DNA of 64,000 nucleotides from Candidatus Cottocaccamicrobium excrementipullorum. GTDB lineage: Bacteria; Bacillota; Clostridia; Lachnospirales; Lachnospiraceae. Shown here piece after piece: positions 16,608-24,623 of this stretch. The translations under genes and the position numbers were made by a program. Location of the stretch: the NCBI GenBank assembly GCA_018713255.1, contig DVFL01000019.1:124001-188000 (forward strand), in the 5' to 3' direction. Every line of letters begins with the position of its first letter. The stretch's first letter is position 1. Under the pieces are notes generated by a model, which saw nothing but the letters and a program-made list of their open reading frames with translations, searched no databases and had not been told where the DNA came from.

Positions 16608-17297
16608 TTATTGATTAAACAGAACAATATTAGAAGCTGCTCCTGATGCGTCCAGCCAGATCATGCATTTTCTTCCTGCTGTAATATCCTGAAGGGTAAC
16701 CATCTGTCTGGTCAGGTAGGGGATAATGGGGCAGTCAGCCGGAATAATAATGCTCTGGCCGTCTGCTGTCGTCAAGGTGTATCCGCCCTGACCGTTGTCC
16801 TGGAGGCTGTCCGCCGCCGTCACATACAGAGGCGCGCTGCCGTCTTCAGGCACGTTTACAAACACCACCGCCGCCGTTGTCTGAGGCGGAAGACTCATGG
16901 TCATCGCCGGACCTGCATAAACATAAATCATGTTTCCTGCAGCGATCTGATCCTGAGCCGCCGGAAATCCGGTAACACTGTCAATCACCAGCGTCTGCTC
17001 CGGATCAATGTGCACCACCACATCTCCCTGATATCCATTTTCCGTCTGGCTGTTGAAAGTGAATCCGCCTTCATGGGTTTCCGTCACCGTTCCCCACATA
17101 CGGTTAGGCTGAAGCTGCTGCACCTGGTCCTGGCCGCCTTCTATGTCGACAATCTGACCATCTTCCATATCCGTCACTTCTCTGGTTCCCTCTTCTATCC
17201 GAATAATCTGTCTGGCTCCGCCGAAAGAAACGGCTGCGGCTCCTGTGCCTAATACAACTGCCAGACCTGCAGTTAAAATCAAATTTCTTTTCTTCAT
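16608..17297 (-). CDS. Secreted protein of unknown function
   Basis: A 229-residue protein with an N-terminal signal or anchor (KKRNLILTAGLAVVLGTGAAAVSFGG) and an acidic mature part. From residue ~65 it looks like a compact beta-rich domain (RMWGTVTETHEGGFTFNS, then VVHIDPEQTLVID, then IYVYAGPAMTMSLPPQTTA). I do not recognise a catalytic motif, and no lipobox is evident. An AAAGGAG site precedes the ATG. It has its own strong promoter overlapped by a palindrome, indicating regulated expression. It is divergent from the DAHP synthase gene and not obviously linked to tyrS. Confidence is high that the gene is real and low for any function. Confidence 0.8.
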   Translation of the reverse strand: MKKRNLILTAGLAVVLGTGAAAVSFGGARQIIRIEEGTREVTDMEDGQIVDIEGGQDQVQQLQPNRMWGTVTETHEGGFTFNSQTENGYQGDVVVHIDPEQTLVIDSVTGFPAAQDQIAAGNMIYVYAGPAMTMSLPPQTTAAVVFVNVPEDGSAPLYVTAADSLQDNGQGGYTLTTADGQSIIIPADCPIIPYLTRQMVTLQDITAGRKCMIWLDASGAASNIVLFNQ

Positions 17298-17353
17298 GGT
17301 TTATTGCTCCTTTTATGTTTATTGATGCTATCTTGCCTTCCGATTACATTTAT

Positions 17354-17382
17354 ATTATAATTGACCAATGATTAATGGTCAA
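17354..17382 (-). promoter_or_regulatory. Promoter of the secreted-protein gene with overlapping palindrome
   Basis: Minus strand -35 TTGACC (17377-17382), 17-base spacer, -10 TATAAT (17354-17359). A 22-bp imperfect palindrome at 17361-17382, with 7-bp outer arms TTGACCA / TGGTCAA, covers the -35 and spacer, as expected for a repressor operator. No regulator candidate lies next to it. Confidence 0.7.
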
Positions 17383-17439
17383 ATTACGAATGACTTACAT
17401 TACTTAAGATTTTATTGACACTTTATGGAGGTTATCGTT

Positions 17440-18471
17440 ATGAGTTTCGAATTTATTACAAAGCTCCCCAGTCCTGGAGAAATCCGCGAGCAGTATCCCC
17501 TTCCCCTGGAGCTTGCAGAAATCAAGAAAAAGAAAGACCAGGAAGTTTCCGATATTTTTACGGGAAAAAGCGACCGTTTTCTGCTGATTATCGGCCCCTG
17601 CTCTGCCGACAACGAGGATTCTGTCTGCGATTATGCAAACCGGCTGGCCAAAGTTCAGGAAAAAGTAGCTGACAAGATTATGATTATCCCCCGGGTATAT
17701 ACCAATAAACCTCGTACTACAGGAGAAGGCTATAAAGGAATGCTTCACCAGCCGGACCCTTCCAAGAAGCCTAACATGCTAGAAGGTATTCTGGCTATCC
17801 GCCATATGCACATGCGGGTGCTGAGAGAAACGGGAATGACCACCGCAGATGAGATGCTGTATCCAGAAAATCTCCGCTACTTATCCGACATGATGTCTTA
17901 CATCGCCGTAGGGGCCCGGTCTGTGGAAAATCAGTACCATCGCCTGGTATCCAGCGGCTGTGATGTGCCTGTCGGCATGAAAAACCCTACCAGCGGCGAT
18001 TTATCCGTTATGCTGAATTCCGTTTACGCCGCTCAGCACGGCCACGAATTCATTTTCCGGGGATGGGAAGTAAAAACCGAAGGAAATCCTTTAACCCACA
18101 CCATCTTAAGAGGCGCGGTAAACAAGCATGGACAGTGCATTCCCAACTACCATTTTGAGGATCTGGAACTGCTTCTCCAGCTTTATACAGAGAGAGGAAA
18201 CCTGAAAAATCCCGCCTGCATCGTAGACACTAATCATTCCAACTCCAACAAAAAATATCTGGAGCAGGTTCGTATCGCGAAGGAAGTGCTTCACAGCCGC
18301 CGGCACGCATCTGAAATTCGGAATTTTGTCAAAGGATTGATGATCGAAAGTTATATTGAACCCGGCGCTCAGAAAATCGGCGACGGCTGCTATGGAAAAT
18401 CCATCACCGATCCCTGCCTGGGATGGGAGGAATCCGAACGGCTGATTTACGAAATTGCAGAAGGACTTTAA
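17440..18471 (+). CDS. 3-deoxy-7-phosphoheptulonate (DAHP) synthase, class I AroG type
   Basis: Condenses phosphoenolpyruvate and erythrose-4-phosphate in the first step of the shikimate pathway. The chain is 343 residues from ATG 17440 (MSFEFITKLPSPG); GGAGG lies 8 bases upstream, inside what would be the extra codons of the longer frame. AroF/G/H signatures are present: IIGPCSADN, PRVYTNKPRTT, GARSVENQ, GMKNPTSGD, RGWEVKTEGNP, CIVDTNHSNSNK and IESYIEPG. These aldolase-type enzymes are metal dependent and usually feedback inhibited by aromatic amino acids. It stands alone, ahead of a strong terminator. Confidence 0.95.
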   Translation: MSFEFITKLPSPGEIREQYPLPLELAEIKKKKDQEVSDIFTGKSDRFLLIIGPCSADNEDSVCDYANRLAKVQEKVADKIMIIPRVYTNKPRTTGEGYKGMLHQPDPSKKPNMLEGILAIRHMHMRVLRETGMTTADEMLYPENLRYLSDMMSYIAVGARSVENQYHRLVSSGCDVPVGMKNPTSGDLSVMLNSVYAAQHGHEFIFRGWEVKTEGNPLTHTILRGAVNKHGQCIPNYHFEDLELLLQLYTERGNLKNPACIVDTNHSNSNKKYLEQVRIAKEVLHSRRHASEIRNFVKGLMIESYIEPGAQKIGDGCYGKSITDPCLGWEESERLIYEIAEGL

Positions 18472-18482
18472 TTGCTTTTGCA

Positions 18483-18525
18483 AAAAGGCTGCAGAGGAGC
18501 GAATTCTGCTCTCCTGCAGCCTTTT
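18483..18525. terminator. Bidirectional terminator between aroG-type gene and uppP
   Basis: Arms AAAAGGCTGCAG and CTGCAGCCTTTT plus a further partly paired segment, with a GAATTC-containing loop. A run of T follows on both strands. It serves the convergent DAHP synthase and uppP genes. Confidence 0.88.
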
Positions 18526-18558
18526 GATTCAATCTTATTTTACAGGTCTATTTGTTTT

Positions 18559-19401
18559 CTATACGGCAAGCGCTGTGATTCCAAAATAAGCCAGCACCAC
18601 AATTCCCAGAACAATCCGGTAATAGCCGAAAAATTTAAAATCATGATTCCGAATATATCCCATCAAAAACTTAATGGAATACACCGACATGAAAAAGGCC
18701 ACCACCATGCCAAGAATCAGGTAAAATACCTGAGGACCAGTAAATCCATTTCCGTCCATAAAATACGAAACAATTTTCAGCAGGCTGGCGCCTAACATCA
18801 CCGGAATTCCCAGGAAAAAGGAAAATTCCGCCGCCGCCCCGCGAGAACAGCCTAAAATCATGGCGCCTAAAATTGTCGACCCAGACCGAGAAGTGCCTGG
18901 GATCAAGCTTAACAGCTGAAACAAGCCAATATAAAAAGCCACCTGGAAAGTAATCTGCCCCGTTTTCTGAATGGGGAACCGGGCATTTCGATTTCGATTC
19001 TCCAGCACAATGAAAATCACGCCGTAAATAATCAAGGCTGCAGCTACCACGTAAGCATTCATCAGATGCTCTTCCATCCAGTCGTTAAACAGCAGGCCCA
19101 GCACCGCCGCAGGAATGCAGGCCACAATAATTTTAAGCCACAAAACCAAAGTAGCCTCTCTCGCCGCCTTCTTTTTCCTCCGGGAGAAAGGATTCAGCCG
19201 GTCAAAATACAATAGCACCACCGCCAAAATGGCCCCCAGCTGAATCACCACAAAAAACACATCCAGATAAGCTTTCGGCTGATCCATATGAATGATTTCA
19301 TCCACCAGAATCATATGCCCTGTGCTGCTGATCGGAAGCCATTCTGTAAATCCTTCCACAATTCCCTGGACAATTACTTTTAAGATTTCAACTAAACTCA
19401 T
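18559..19401 (-). CDS. uppP: Undecaprenyl-diphosphatase UppP (BacA family)
   Basis: Integral membrane enzyme that dephosphorylates undecaprenyl pyrophosphate to recycle the lipid carrier for peptidoglycan and other wall polymers. The 280 residues contain the two BacA signatures: GFTEWLPISSTGH near residues 16-28 and PGTSRSGST near 165-173. About eight membrane segments are present. An AGGAT-like site precedes the ATG. It lies downstream of ung in the same direction with a 100-bp gap. Family members also confer bacitracin tolerance when abundant. Confidence 0.96.
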   Translation of the reverse strand: MSLVEILKVIVQGIVEGFTEWLPISSTGHMILVDEIIHMDQPKAYLDVFFVVIQLGAILAVVLLYFDRLNPFSRRKKKAAREATLVLWLKIIVACIPAAVLGLLFNDWMEEHLMNAYVVAAALIIYGVIFIVLENRNRNARFPIQKTGQITFQVAFYIGLFQLLSLIPGTSRSGSTILGAMILGCSRGAAAEFSFFLGIPVMLGASLLKIVSYFMDGNGFTGPQVFYLILGMVVAFFMSVYSIKFLMGYIRNHDFKFFGYYRIVLGIVVLAYFGITALAV

Positions 19402-19501
19402 GATTTATCCTCCATCGTAACCTTTGTGCGCCGGCAGCCGGCCCTTTAGCCGTCTCTTCACTCTTCGGCGGCGCAGCTGGAATTCCTGATTCTCTTCTCC
19501 T

Positions 19502-20197
19502 CTATTGTCCTGGGACGGGAGTATGAATATTTTCGATCTGCCAGTCAATGGGCTCAAGGCCATGCTCCTTCAGGAATTGATTGGTTTTGCTAAAATGACG
19601 GCAGCCAAAAAATCCCCGGTAAGCTGACAGAGGGCTGGGATGAGGCGCCTCTAAAATCAGATGATTAGGATTATTTAACATCACTTTCTTCATCTGAGCA
19701 GGACGTCCCCAGAGAAGGAAAACCATGGGCCGGTCCTGTTCATTCAGTACCCGGATAGCCGCATCGGTAAACTCTTCCCATCCAATGTTCCGGTGAGAAT
19801 TAGCCGCATGGGCCCGAACCGTCAGAACGGTATTCAACAGAAGTACTCCTTGATCTGCCCATTTTTTCAGATAGCCGTTATCCGGGATATAACATCCTAA
19901 ATCATCCTTCAGCTCCTGGTAAATATTAACCAGGGAAGGGGGGATTTCCACATCTGGTTTTACTGAAAAGCAAAGGCCGTGAGCCTGACCTTCGCCGTGG
20001 TAAGGATCCTGCCCCAAAATCACTACTTTCACTTTATGCAGGGGAGTAAAAGCAAATGCATTGAAAATATCGTCAGGCGCCGGAAAAATTCTTCTGGTTT
20101 CATATTCATGCTTAACCGTATTGTAAAGCTTCCGATAATACGGCTTTTTAAATTCCCCCTTTAATGGCTCCAGCCAGTCATTGTCAATCGCAGACAT
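19502..20197 (-). CDS. ung: Uracil-DNA glycosylase
   Basis: Removes uracil from DNA to start base excision repair. The start is placed at ATG 20197 (MSAIDNDWLEPLKGEF) with AAGGATGAG upstream, giving 231 residues, normal for family 1 UDG. The longer frame adds 73 residues running back into hisF and is unlikely. Motifs are GQDPYHGEGQAHGLCFSV (water-activating Asp), LLLNTVLTV, LLWGRPAQ and HPSPLSAYRGFFGC. It lies 55 bp after hisF in the same direction and may be co-transcribed. Confidence 0.97.
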   Translation of the reverse strand: MSAIDNDWLEPLKGEFKKPYYRKLYNTVKHEYETRRIFPAPDDIFNAFAFTPLHKVKVVILGQDPYHGEGQAHGLCFSVKPDVEIPPSLVNIYQELKDDLGCYIPDNGYLKKWADQGVLLLNTVLTVRAHAANSHRNIGWEEFTDAAIRVLNEQDRPMVFLLWGRPAQMKKVMLNNPNHLILEAPHPSPLSAYRGFFGCRHFSKTNQFLKEHGLEPIDWQIENIHTPVPGQ

Positions 20198-20252
20198 ATT
20201 CTCATCCTTCTTTCGTATCTTAATATCAGCATTCTGCATCTGAAGTTTCCGA

Positions 20253-21017
20253 TTACCCCAGACGCATGGGAAGACCTCTTCCCTGCAAATATTCTTTAAG
20301 CTCCATGATTTCCATCTCTTTATAATGGAACAAAGAAGCTGCCAGAGCCGCATCTGCTCCGCCTTCCGTAAGGGCATCATAAAAATGTTCCATGGTACCT
20401 GCGCCTCCTGAGGCAATTACCGGCACCGTTACTGCGTCCGCCACCGCCCGGGTGAGGGCAATATCATACCCCGCCTTGGTTCCATCGCAGTCCATACTGG
20501 TCAAAAGAATCTCTCCGGCTCCCATGCGGCAGGCCTTCGCCGCCCATTCTACTGCGTCCAGTCCTGTATCCAAACGGCCGCCGTTTTTATATACATTCCA
20601 TCCGGAGCCGTCGGGACGCCGCTTTGCATCGACAGCCACTACCACACACTGGCTTCCGAACTTGTCTGCCGCCTGAGAAATCAGCTCCGGGGTATTAATC
20701 GCAGAAGAATTAATGGAAATCTTATCTGCCCCTTCCCGCAAAAGCATGCGGAAGTCTTCCACCGTGCGGATTCCTCCTCCAACGGTAAAGGGAATAAATA
20801 CCCGTTCAGCCACCCGTCTGACCATCTCCACCACAGTAGCCCTTCCGTCAGAAGTAGCCGTAATATCCAAAAACACCAGCTCATCGGCTCCCGCCTTATC
20901 GTAAGCCGCTCCGATTTCCACCGGATCCCCGGCATCTTTTAAGTTTACAAAATTTACGCCCTTCACAACCCGGCCGTTATTCACATCTAAACAAGGTATA
21001 ATTCGTTTGGTAAACAT
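20253..21017 (-). CDS. hisF: Imidazole glycerol phosphate synthase subunit HisF
   Basis: Cyclase subunit that joins PRFAR and ammonia to make imidazole glycerol phosphate and AICAR in histidine synthesis. The start at ATG 21017 ([12 protein letters not shown]) with GGAGG close upstream gives 254 residues. The catalytic Asp11 (CLDV) and the second Asp in VVAVDAKRR are visible, as are the (beta/alpha)8 phosphate-binding loops ([15 protein letters not shown]). It begins 10 bp after hisH, its glutaminase partner. No other his genes are in the window, so the pair is separate from the rest of the pathway. Confidence 0.97.
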   Translation of the reverse strand: MFTKRIIPCLDVNNGRVVKGVNFVNLKDAGDPVEIGAAYDKAGADELVFLDITATSDGRATVVEMVRRVAERVFIPFTVGGGIRTVEDFRMLLREGADKISINSSAINTPELISQAADKFGSQCVVVAVDAKRRPDGSGWNVYKNGGRLDTGLDAVEWAAKACRMGAGEILLTSMDCDGTKAGYDIALTRAVADAVTVPVIASGGAGTMEHFYDALTEGGADAALAASLFHYKEMEIMELKEYLQGRGLPMRLG

Positions 21018-21027
21018 GACGCCTCCT

Positions 21028-21636
21028 TCAGGAAATCTCAATAAAGTTCTTTAATATGGCAAGCCCTGTGCTGCTGCTTTTCTCCGGATGGAACTGGCAG
21101 GCGAAAAGATTGCCTTTTTCCACCGATGCATGAATGTGGACGCCATATTCCGCAGAAGCCGCCACAATGGATTCATCCTCTGCCTTCAGGTAATAGGAAT
21201 GGACAAAATACACATAAGAATTCTCCGGAATTCCCCGAAATAATCTGGCCCCCGGCCTTATGGACAAAGAATTCCATCCCATATGAGGAATCTTAAGGCC
21301 TTCCTTCTCCGGAATCCGAAGAATTTTCCCTGGAAGCAGCCCAAGTCCCTTCACTCCAGGACTTTCCTCACTGCTGTCAAACAAAAGCTGAAGCCCAAGA
21401 CAAATGCCTAAAAATGGAGTGCCGCGGCCTGCAATTTCCCGAATCACCTCTTCCAGACCGTACTGCCGAAGTCTTCCCATGGCGTCGCCGAAAGCTCCTA
21501 CCCCTGGAAGAATCACCTTATCCGCCTGCAAAAGCATCTGGGGATCTCGGCTCACCACCGTCTCCTGTCCAAGAGCATTTACGGCTTTTTCCACACTTTT
21601 GATATTTCCTGCATCGTAATCAATTATCCCTATCAT
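21028..21636 (-). CDS. hisH: Imidazole glycerol phosphate synthase subunit HisH
   Basis: Class I glutamine amidotransferase that feeds ammonia to HisF. The start at ATG 21636 ([14 protein letters not shown]) gives 202 residues with AAAGGA upstream; the longer frame adds 17 residues and overlaps the upstream gene. The triad is visible as Cys in GICLGLQ and His and Glu in QFHPEKS. The oxyanion strand [10 protein letters not shown] is also present. It is coupled to hisF by a 10-bp gap and lies 44 bp after a sirtuin-like gene. Confidence 0.97.
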   Translation of the reverse strand: MIGIIDYDAGNIKSVEKAVNALGQETVVSRDPQMLLQADKVILPGVGAFGDAMGRLRQYGLEEVIREIAGRGTPFLGICLGLQLLFDSSEESPGVKGLGLLPGKILRIPEKEGLKIPHMGWNSLSIRPGARLFRGIPENSYVYFVHSYYLKAEDESIVAASAEYGVHIHASVEKGNLFACQFHPEKSSSTGLAILKNFIEIS

Positions 21637-21680
21637 GGCGTCCCGTCCTTTATCCAAAATCTGTCTGATACGGAAATATT

Positions 21681-22373
21681 TTAGCACAGCTTAGAAACTG
21701 GCACAAGTTCTGAGATCCATTTTACAGAATTCTCATGAACTGCTGATGCTCTGTCCTTAATCTCTGCTGAAATCTGGTAAAAATTTTCATTTACCCGGAA
21801 CATCCAGGCTTTCCGGTTAAAGTAAACGGTTTTCTCAAAAGGCCAGCGGATGACGGTCGGAGTCAAAAATCCTTCCCCAAGTTCCAGAATCACCAGCTCC
21901 TGATTCACAGTGGACGCCAGCCATTTCTGATAAACCTGCCACTGAGGCAGATAGCCCTCTTCCAGGTAATGCTCTGCATGAATTGTATTTTCCACCAGGG
22001 AGGCGCCGCAGACCGGACAAATCTCCGGGGCATCCTCCTTCCACAGCTGCCCGGCACAGCCGGCGCCGCACTGCTTCCAATGAACATTTCCGCAGGGAGC
22101 CACAATTCGGGAAGAATCCAGATGGGCTGCAAAAATCTCACCGTCTGTCGCTGTGGTAACCACAAAATAGTCTTTCTCATAAAGAAGCCGGGCCAGCGCT
22201 TCATAAGCCCCCTTTACCTGTTCATTTTCCTGATCATTAAGACTTCCTTTTACCGCCCATTCATTTCCTATGCCAACCAAAACTTTTTTCGCTGCCGAGA
22301 GTTTTTCTAAAAGCAGCTTCTCCGCCTGGCTGCCGGCGTTTTCCTTTTTGTTTTCTTTTTCTTTATTTTCCAT
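21681..22373 (-). CDS. Degenerate sirtuin (SIR2)-like protein
   Basis: A 230-residue protein whose C-terminal half resembles the Rossmann core of SIR2-type deacylases. A zinc-ribbon-like Cys cluster (CGNVHWKQCGAGC ... CPVC, near residues 94-122) is followed by LVILELGEGFLTPTVIRWPFEK, similar in layout to the ELGVGYNTP segment of sirtuins. The usual NAD-binding GAGxS...GIPDFR segment is not seen; its place has VLVGIGNEW. The N-terminus is a Lys/Glu/Asn-rich tail. The start is chosen at ATG 22373, which has GGAG 9 bases upstream; ATG 22388 is possible but lacks a good site. It lies between a Crp/Fnr regulator and hisH. Homology is tentative and enzymatic activity doubtful. Confidence 0.6.
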   Translation of the reverse strand: MENKEKENKKENAGSQAEKLLLEKLSAAKKVLVGIGNEWAVKGSLNDQENEQVKGAYEALARLLYEKDYFVVTTATDGEIFAAHLDSSRIVAPCGNVHWKQCGAGCAGQLWKEDAPEICPVCGASLVENTIHAEHYLEEGYLPQWQVYQKWLASTVNQELVILELGEGFLTPTVIRWPFEKTVYFNRKAWMFRVNENFYQISAEIKDRASAVHENSVKWISELVPVSKLC

Positions 22374-22432
22374 TGCTCTGTTCTCCATTATTTACTCGAA
22401 AAATCCCTTCGCCGGACAGGCGGCATGAAGGT

Positions 22433-23149
22433 TTACTCTTTCGGGTTTCTGTCATAATTTACATAGTGATGAACCTGTTTTCTTGCTAAATGGTATTGCT
22501 CCTGGGTCATGGTCATCTTTCCCCGGCACATGGTCACCAGTCCATCCTCTTCCAGCCGCTTAATGGTCCGGTTCAAGGTTTTTACTGTCACTCCGCATTC
22601 TTCATAAAGCTGCTGCCTGGTTCTCTTCACCGTAATCTGGCTCCGGCTGTCAATCCCTTCTGCCGCCGCATATTTTAAAATATAATCCAGCAAAATAAAC
22701 TGGGGAGGATAAAACAGTCTGGCGCCCCGGTTATAGGAGGAACGATAAAGCTTAAACGCCACTTTTCCAGCTACCAGACGGAGAAAATGAATATCTTTTT
22801 CAATCCAGTCTTCAAAATCCTTCCGCCGAAAATAAATCACGGTGGTTTCCGTCAAAGTTTCAATCGTCACGGAGGTTTTTTCCATCCCTGCCAAAATCGT
22901 GACCTCCCCCACAAAATCAATGGGTTCGTTCTTCTCGATCATATAAACATTTCCGTTTTGAAACTCGTTAATCACCCGGTGCTCGCCCTTTGCAATAATG
23001 CCGAAGTAATCCAGTTTAAAATCTTTCTGATGAATAATGGTTCCCGGGGGATAAACCCGGATCGTATGCCGGTGATTCAGTTCTTCCGGCATATTTCGGA
23101 GATATTCCTTCAGCCCAGGCACCTCTTCTGTCAGCTCTTTCAGATTCAT
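22433..23149 (-). CDS. Crp/Fnr-family transcriptional regulator
   Basis: A 238-residue regulator with an N-terminal cyclic nucleotide-binding-type beta roll (YPPGTIIHQKDFKLDYFGII, FVGEVTILAG) and a C-terminal winged helix (QQLYEECGVTVKTLNRTIKRLEEDGLV). No Fnr-type Cys cluster is visible, so it is probably not an oxygen sensor. The start is placed at ATG 23149 (MNLKELTEE), because the predicted transcription start near 23181 lies inside the longer frame and GGGAGAA precedes this ATG. It is divergent from the DUF3100-amidohydrolase operon, its probable target, and continues toward the sirtuin-like and his genes. Confidence 0.9.
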   Translation of the reverse strand: MNLKELTEEVPGLKEYLRNMPEELNHRHTIRVYPPGTIIHQKDFKLDYFGIIAKGEHRVINEFQNGNVYMIEKNEPIDFVGEVTILAGMEKTSVTIETLTETTVIYFRRKDFEDWIEKDIHFLRLVAGKVAFKLYRSSYNRGARLFYPPQFILLDYILKYAAAEGIDSRSQITVKRTRQQLYEECGVTVKTLNRTIKRLEEDGLVTMCRGKMTMTQEQYHLARKQVHHYVNYDRNPKE

Positions 23150-23186
23150 TTCTCCCATTTCTCCTATGTCCCTTTTCTCTTGTACC

Positions 23187-23215
23187 ATTATATACAGAAA
23201 AAAAATCTCTGAAAA
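23187..23215 (-). promoter_or_regulatory. Promoter of the Crp/Fnr regulator gene
   Basis: Minus strand -10 TATAAT (23187-23192) with a 17-base spacer to a weak -35 TTTTCA (23210-23215). The weak -35 suggests regulation. It supports the downstream start codon for the regulator. Confidence 0.5.
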
Positions 23216-23251
23216 GTCCCATTTGTCCTTTTTTTCCATCATTAATTACGG

Positions 23252-23303
23252 TACAATCCAGTGGTTCAATTTGAATTGCAGCAATCTGCAGTGACTTAGG
23301 AGG
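23252..23303 (+). promoter_or_regulatory. Control region of the DUF3100-amidohydrolase operon
   Basis: A -10-like TACAAT at 23252-23257 has no good -35, as is common for activator-dependent promoters. Downstream, before AGGAGG, there are overlapping palindromes ATTGC-A-GCAAT and TGCAG-N4-CTGCA (about 23274-23290). These are candidate operators for the divergent Crp/Fnr protein, though they do not match a known consensus. Confidence 0.35.
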
Positions 23304-23309
23304 AAAGAT

Positions 23310-24164
23310 ATGGAAAAGCAGTATCAGTATTCATCCATCGGCCAGCGTTTCCGCAGTGAATGGAAAATTTACCTGCTGGCATTCATTTTCATTTTCATCG
23401 CCGACTCCATCGGCCAGATCAACATTCCCCTGGGAGCGGGACGGTTCATTCTGTTCCCCATTTTCTATTCCCTGATTCTCGGAGTACTTTCAGGACCCCA
23501 GGCAGCAAAAATTTTAAACAGCAAGCAGGTAAAAGCAGCCTCAAAACTGGTGATCGTAGCCATCTGCCCTTTTATTGCCAAGCTTGGCATTAATGCGGGA
23601 GCCAGCCTGGAGACAGTGCTGTCCGCCGGTCCAGCTTTAATTCTTCAGGAATTCGGCAATCTGGGAACCATCTTTCTTTCCCTGCCCATTGCGCTGCTCC
23701 TTGGCCTTAAGCGGGAAGCAATCGGCGCCACCCATTCCATCAACCGCGAAAGCAATCTGGCCCTGATTACCGATATAAACGGACCTGATTCTCCAGAAAC
23801 CCGAGGAAGTCTCTCCGTCTATGTGGTCGGAGGCATGGTAGGAACGATTTACTTCGGCTTCATGGTATCGATTATCGCGGCCCTGGGAATCTTTCACCCT
23901 TACGCTCTGGCCATGTCCTCCGGTGCAGGAGCCGGAATTATGATGGCCAGCGCCACCGCTTCCCTCACCGCAATTTTCCCGGATATGGCAGAACAGATCG
24001 CCGCCCTGGCCAGCGCCAGTGAAACCTTATCCGGCATTGACGGCATTTACATGACCATCTTTATCGGCCTGCCCTTATGCAACTGGCTGTATAAAGTGCT
24101 GGAGCCTAAGCTCCGTCCCTTTGCTCTGAAAACAAAAGGAGAAAACCTTAAGGAGGAGAAATAA
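23310..24164 (+). CDS. DUF3100 membrane protein, putative transporter
   Basis: A 284-residue inner-membrane protein matching the DUF3100 pattern. After a short polar N-terminus there are about eight hydrophobic segments, among them IYLLAFIFIFIADSIGQI, FILFPIFYSLILGVLSGP, LILQEFGNLGTIFLSLPIAL and AMSSGAGAGIMMASATASL. The loop GATHSINRESNLALITD is conserved-looking and charged. It has an AGGAGG site and is first of a tightly packed operon, overlapping the next membrane gene by one base. Position next to an amidohydrolase suggests uptake or release of that enzyme's substrate or product. Transport function is inferred, not shown by motif. Confidence 0.75.
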   Translation: MEKQYQYSSIGQRFRSEWKIYLLAFIFIFIADSIGQINIPLGAGRFILFPIFYSLILGVLSGPQAAKILNSKQVKAASKLVIVAICPFIAKLGINAGASLETVLSAGPALILQEFGNLGTIFLSLPIALLLGLKREAIGATHSINRESNLALITDINGPDSPETRGSLSVYVVGGMVGTIYFGFMVSIIAALGIFHPYALAMSSGAGAGIMMASATASLTAIFPDMAEQIAALASASETLSGIDGIYMTIFIGLPLCNWLYKVLEPKLRPFALKTKGENLKEEK

Positions 24165-24610
24165 TGCGTTATCTTGAATGGATCGTGCTGTTTATTTTAT
24201 CTGGGCTGGGCATGGCTCTGGCTAATTTTGTGGGATTTCAGGTGGGATTTTTTGACTCTCTCCCCGGCGTGGCAGTTCTGCTGATCATTGCTTTTCTTGG
24301 CCTTGTGGCCAGCAAACTGATCCCTGTAAAGCTTCCTGTGGTTGCTTTCGTCTCGATTATCGGTCTCCTGGCAGCCTGTCCGGCTTCCCCTGTGCGGGAA
24401 TTTGTCATTGAGTCCACAGGAAAGATTAATTTTACCGCTCCCTTGACCATGGTGGGAGCCTACGCCGGGATGTCCATCGGCGACCAGGTAAAAACTTTCG
24501 CCAAACAGGGTTGGAAAATGATTGTGGTAGGGGTTTTCGTCATGACCGGAACTTTTTTAGGCTCCGCCATTATTTCTCAGATCGTGCTTTCTCTCACCAA
24601 TGTCATCTGA
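24164..24610 (+). CDS. Small membrane protein, partner of DUF3100 protein
   Basis: A 148-residue protein with about four to five membrane segments (IVLFILSGLGMALANFVGF, GVAVLLIIAFLGLVASKLIP, VVAFVSIIGLLAAC, MIVVGVFVMTGTFLGSAI). Its ATG shares a base with the stop of the DUF3100 gene, implying translational coupling and a two-subunit membrane complex. The loop APLTMVGAYAGMSIGDQVK lies between helices. I do not recognise a named family with certainty. The amidohydrolase start follows 13 bp after its stop. Confidence 0.75.
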   Translation: MRYLEWIVLFILSGLGMALANFVGFQVGFFDSLPGVAVLLIIAFLGLVASKLIPVKLPVVAFVSIIGLLAACPASPVREFVIESTGKINFTAPLTMVGAYAGMSIGDQVKTFAKQGWKMIVVGVFVMTGTFLGSAIISQIVLSLTNVI

Positions 24611-24623
24611 AAGGAGAAATGCC

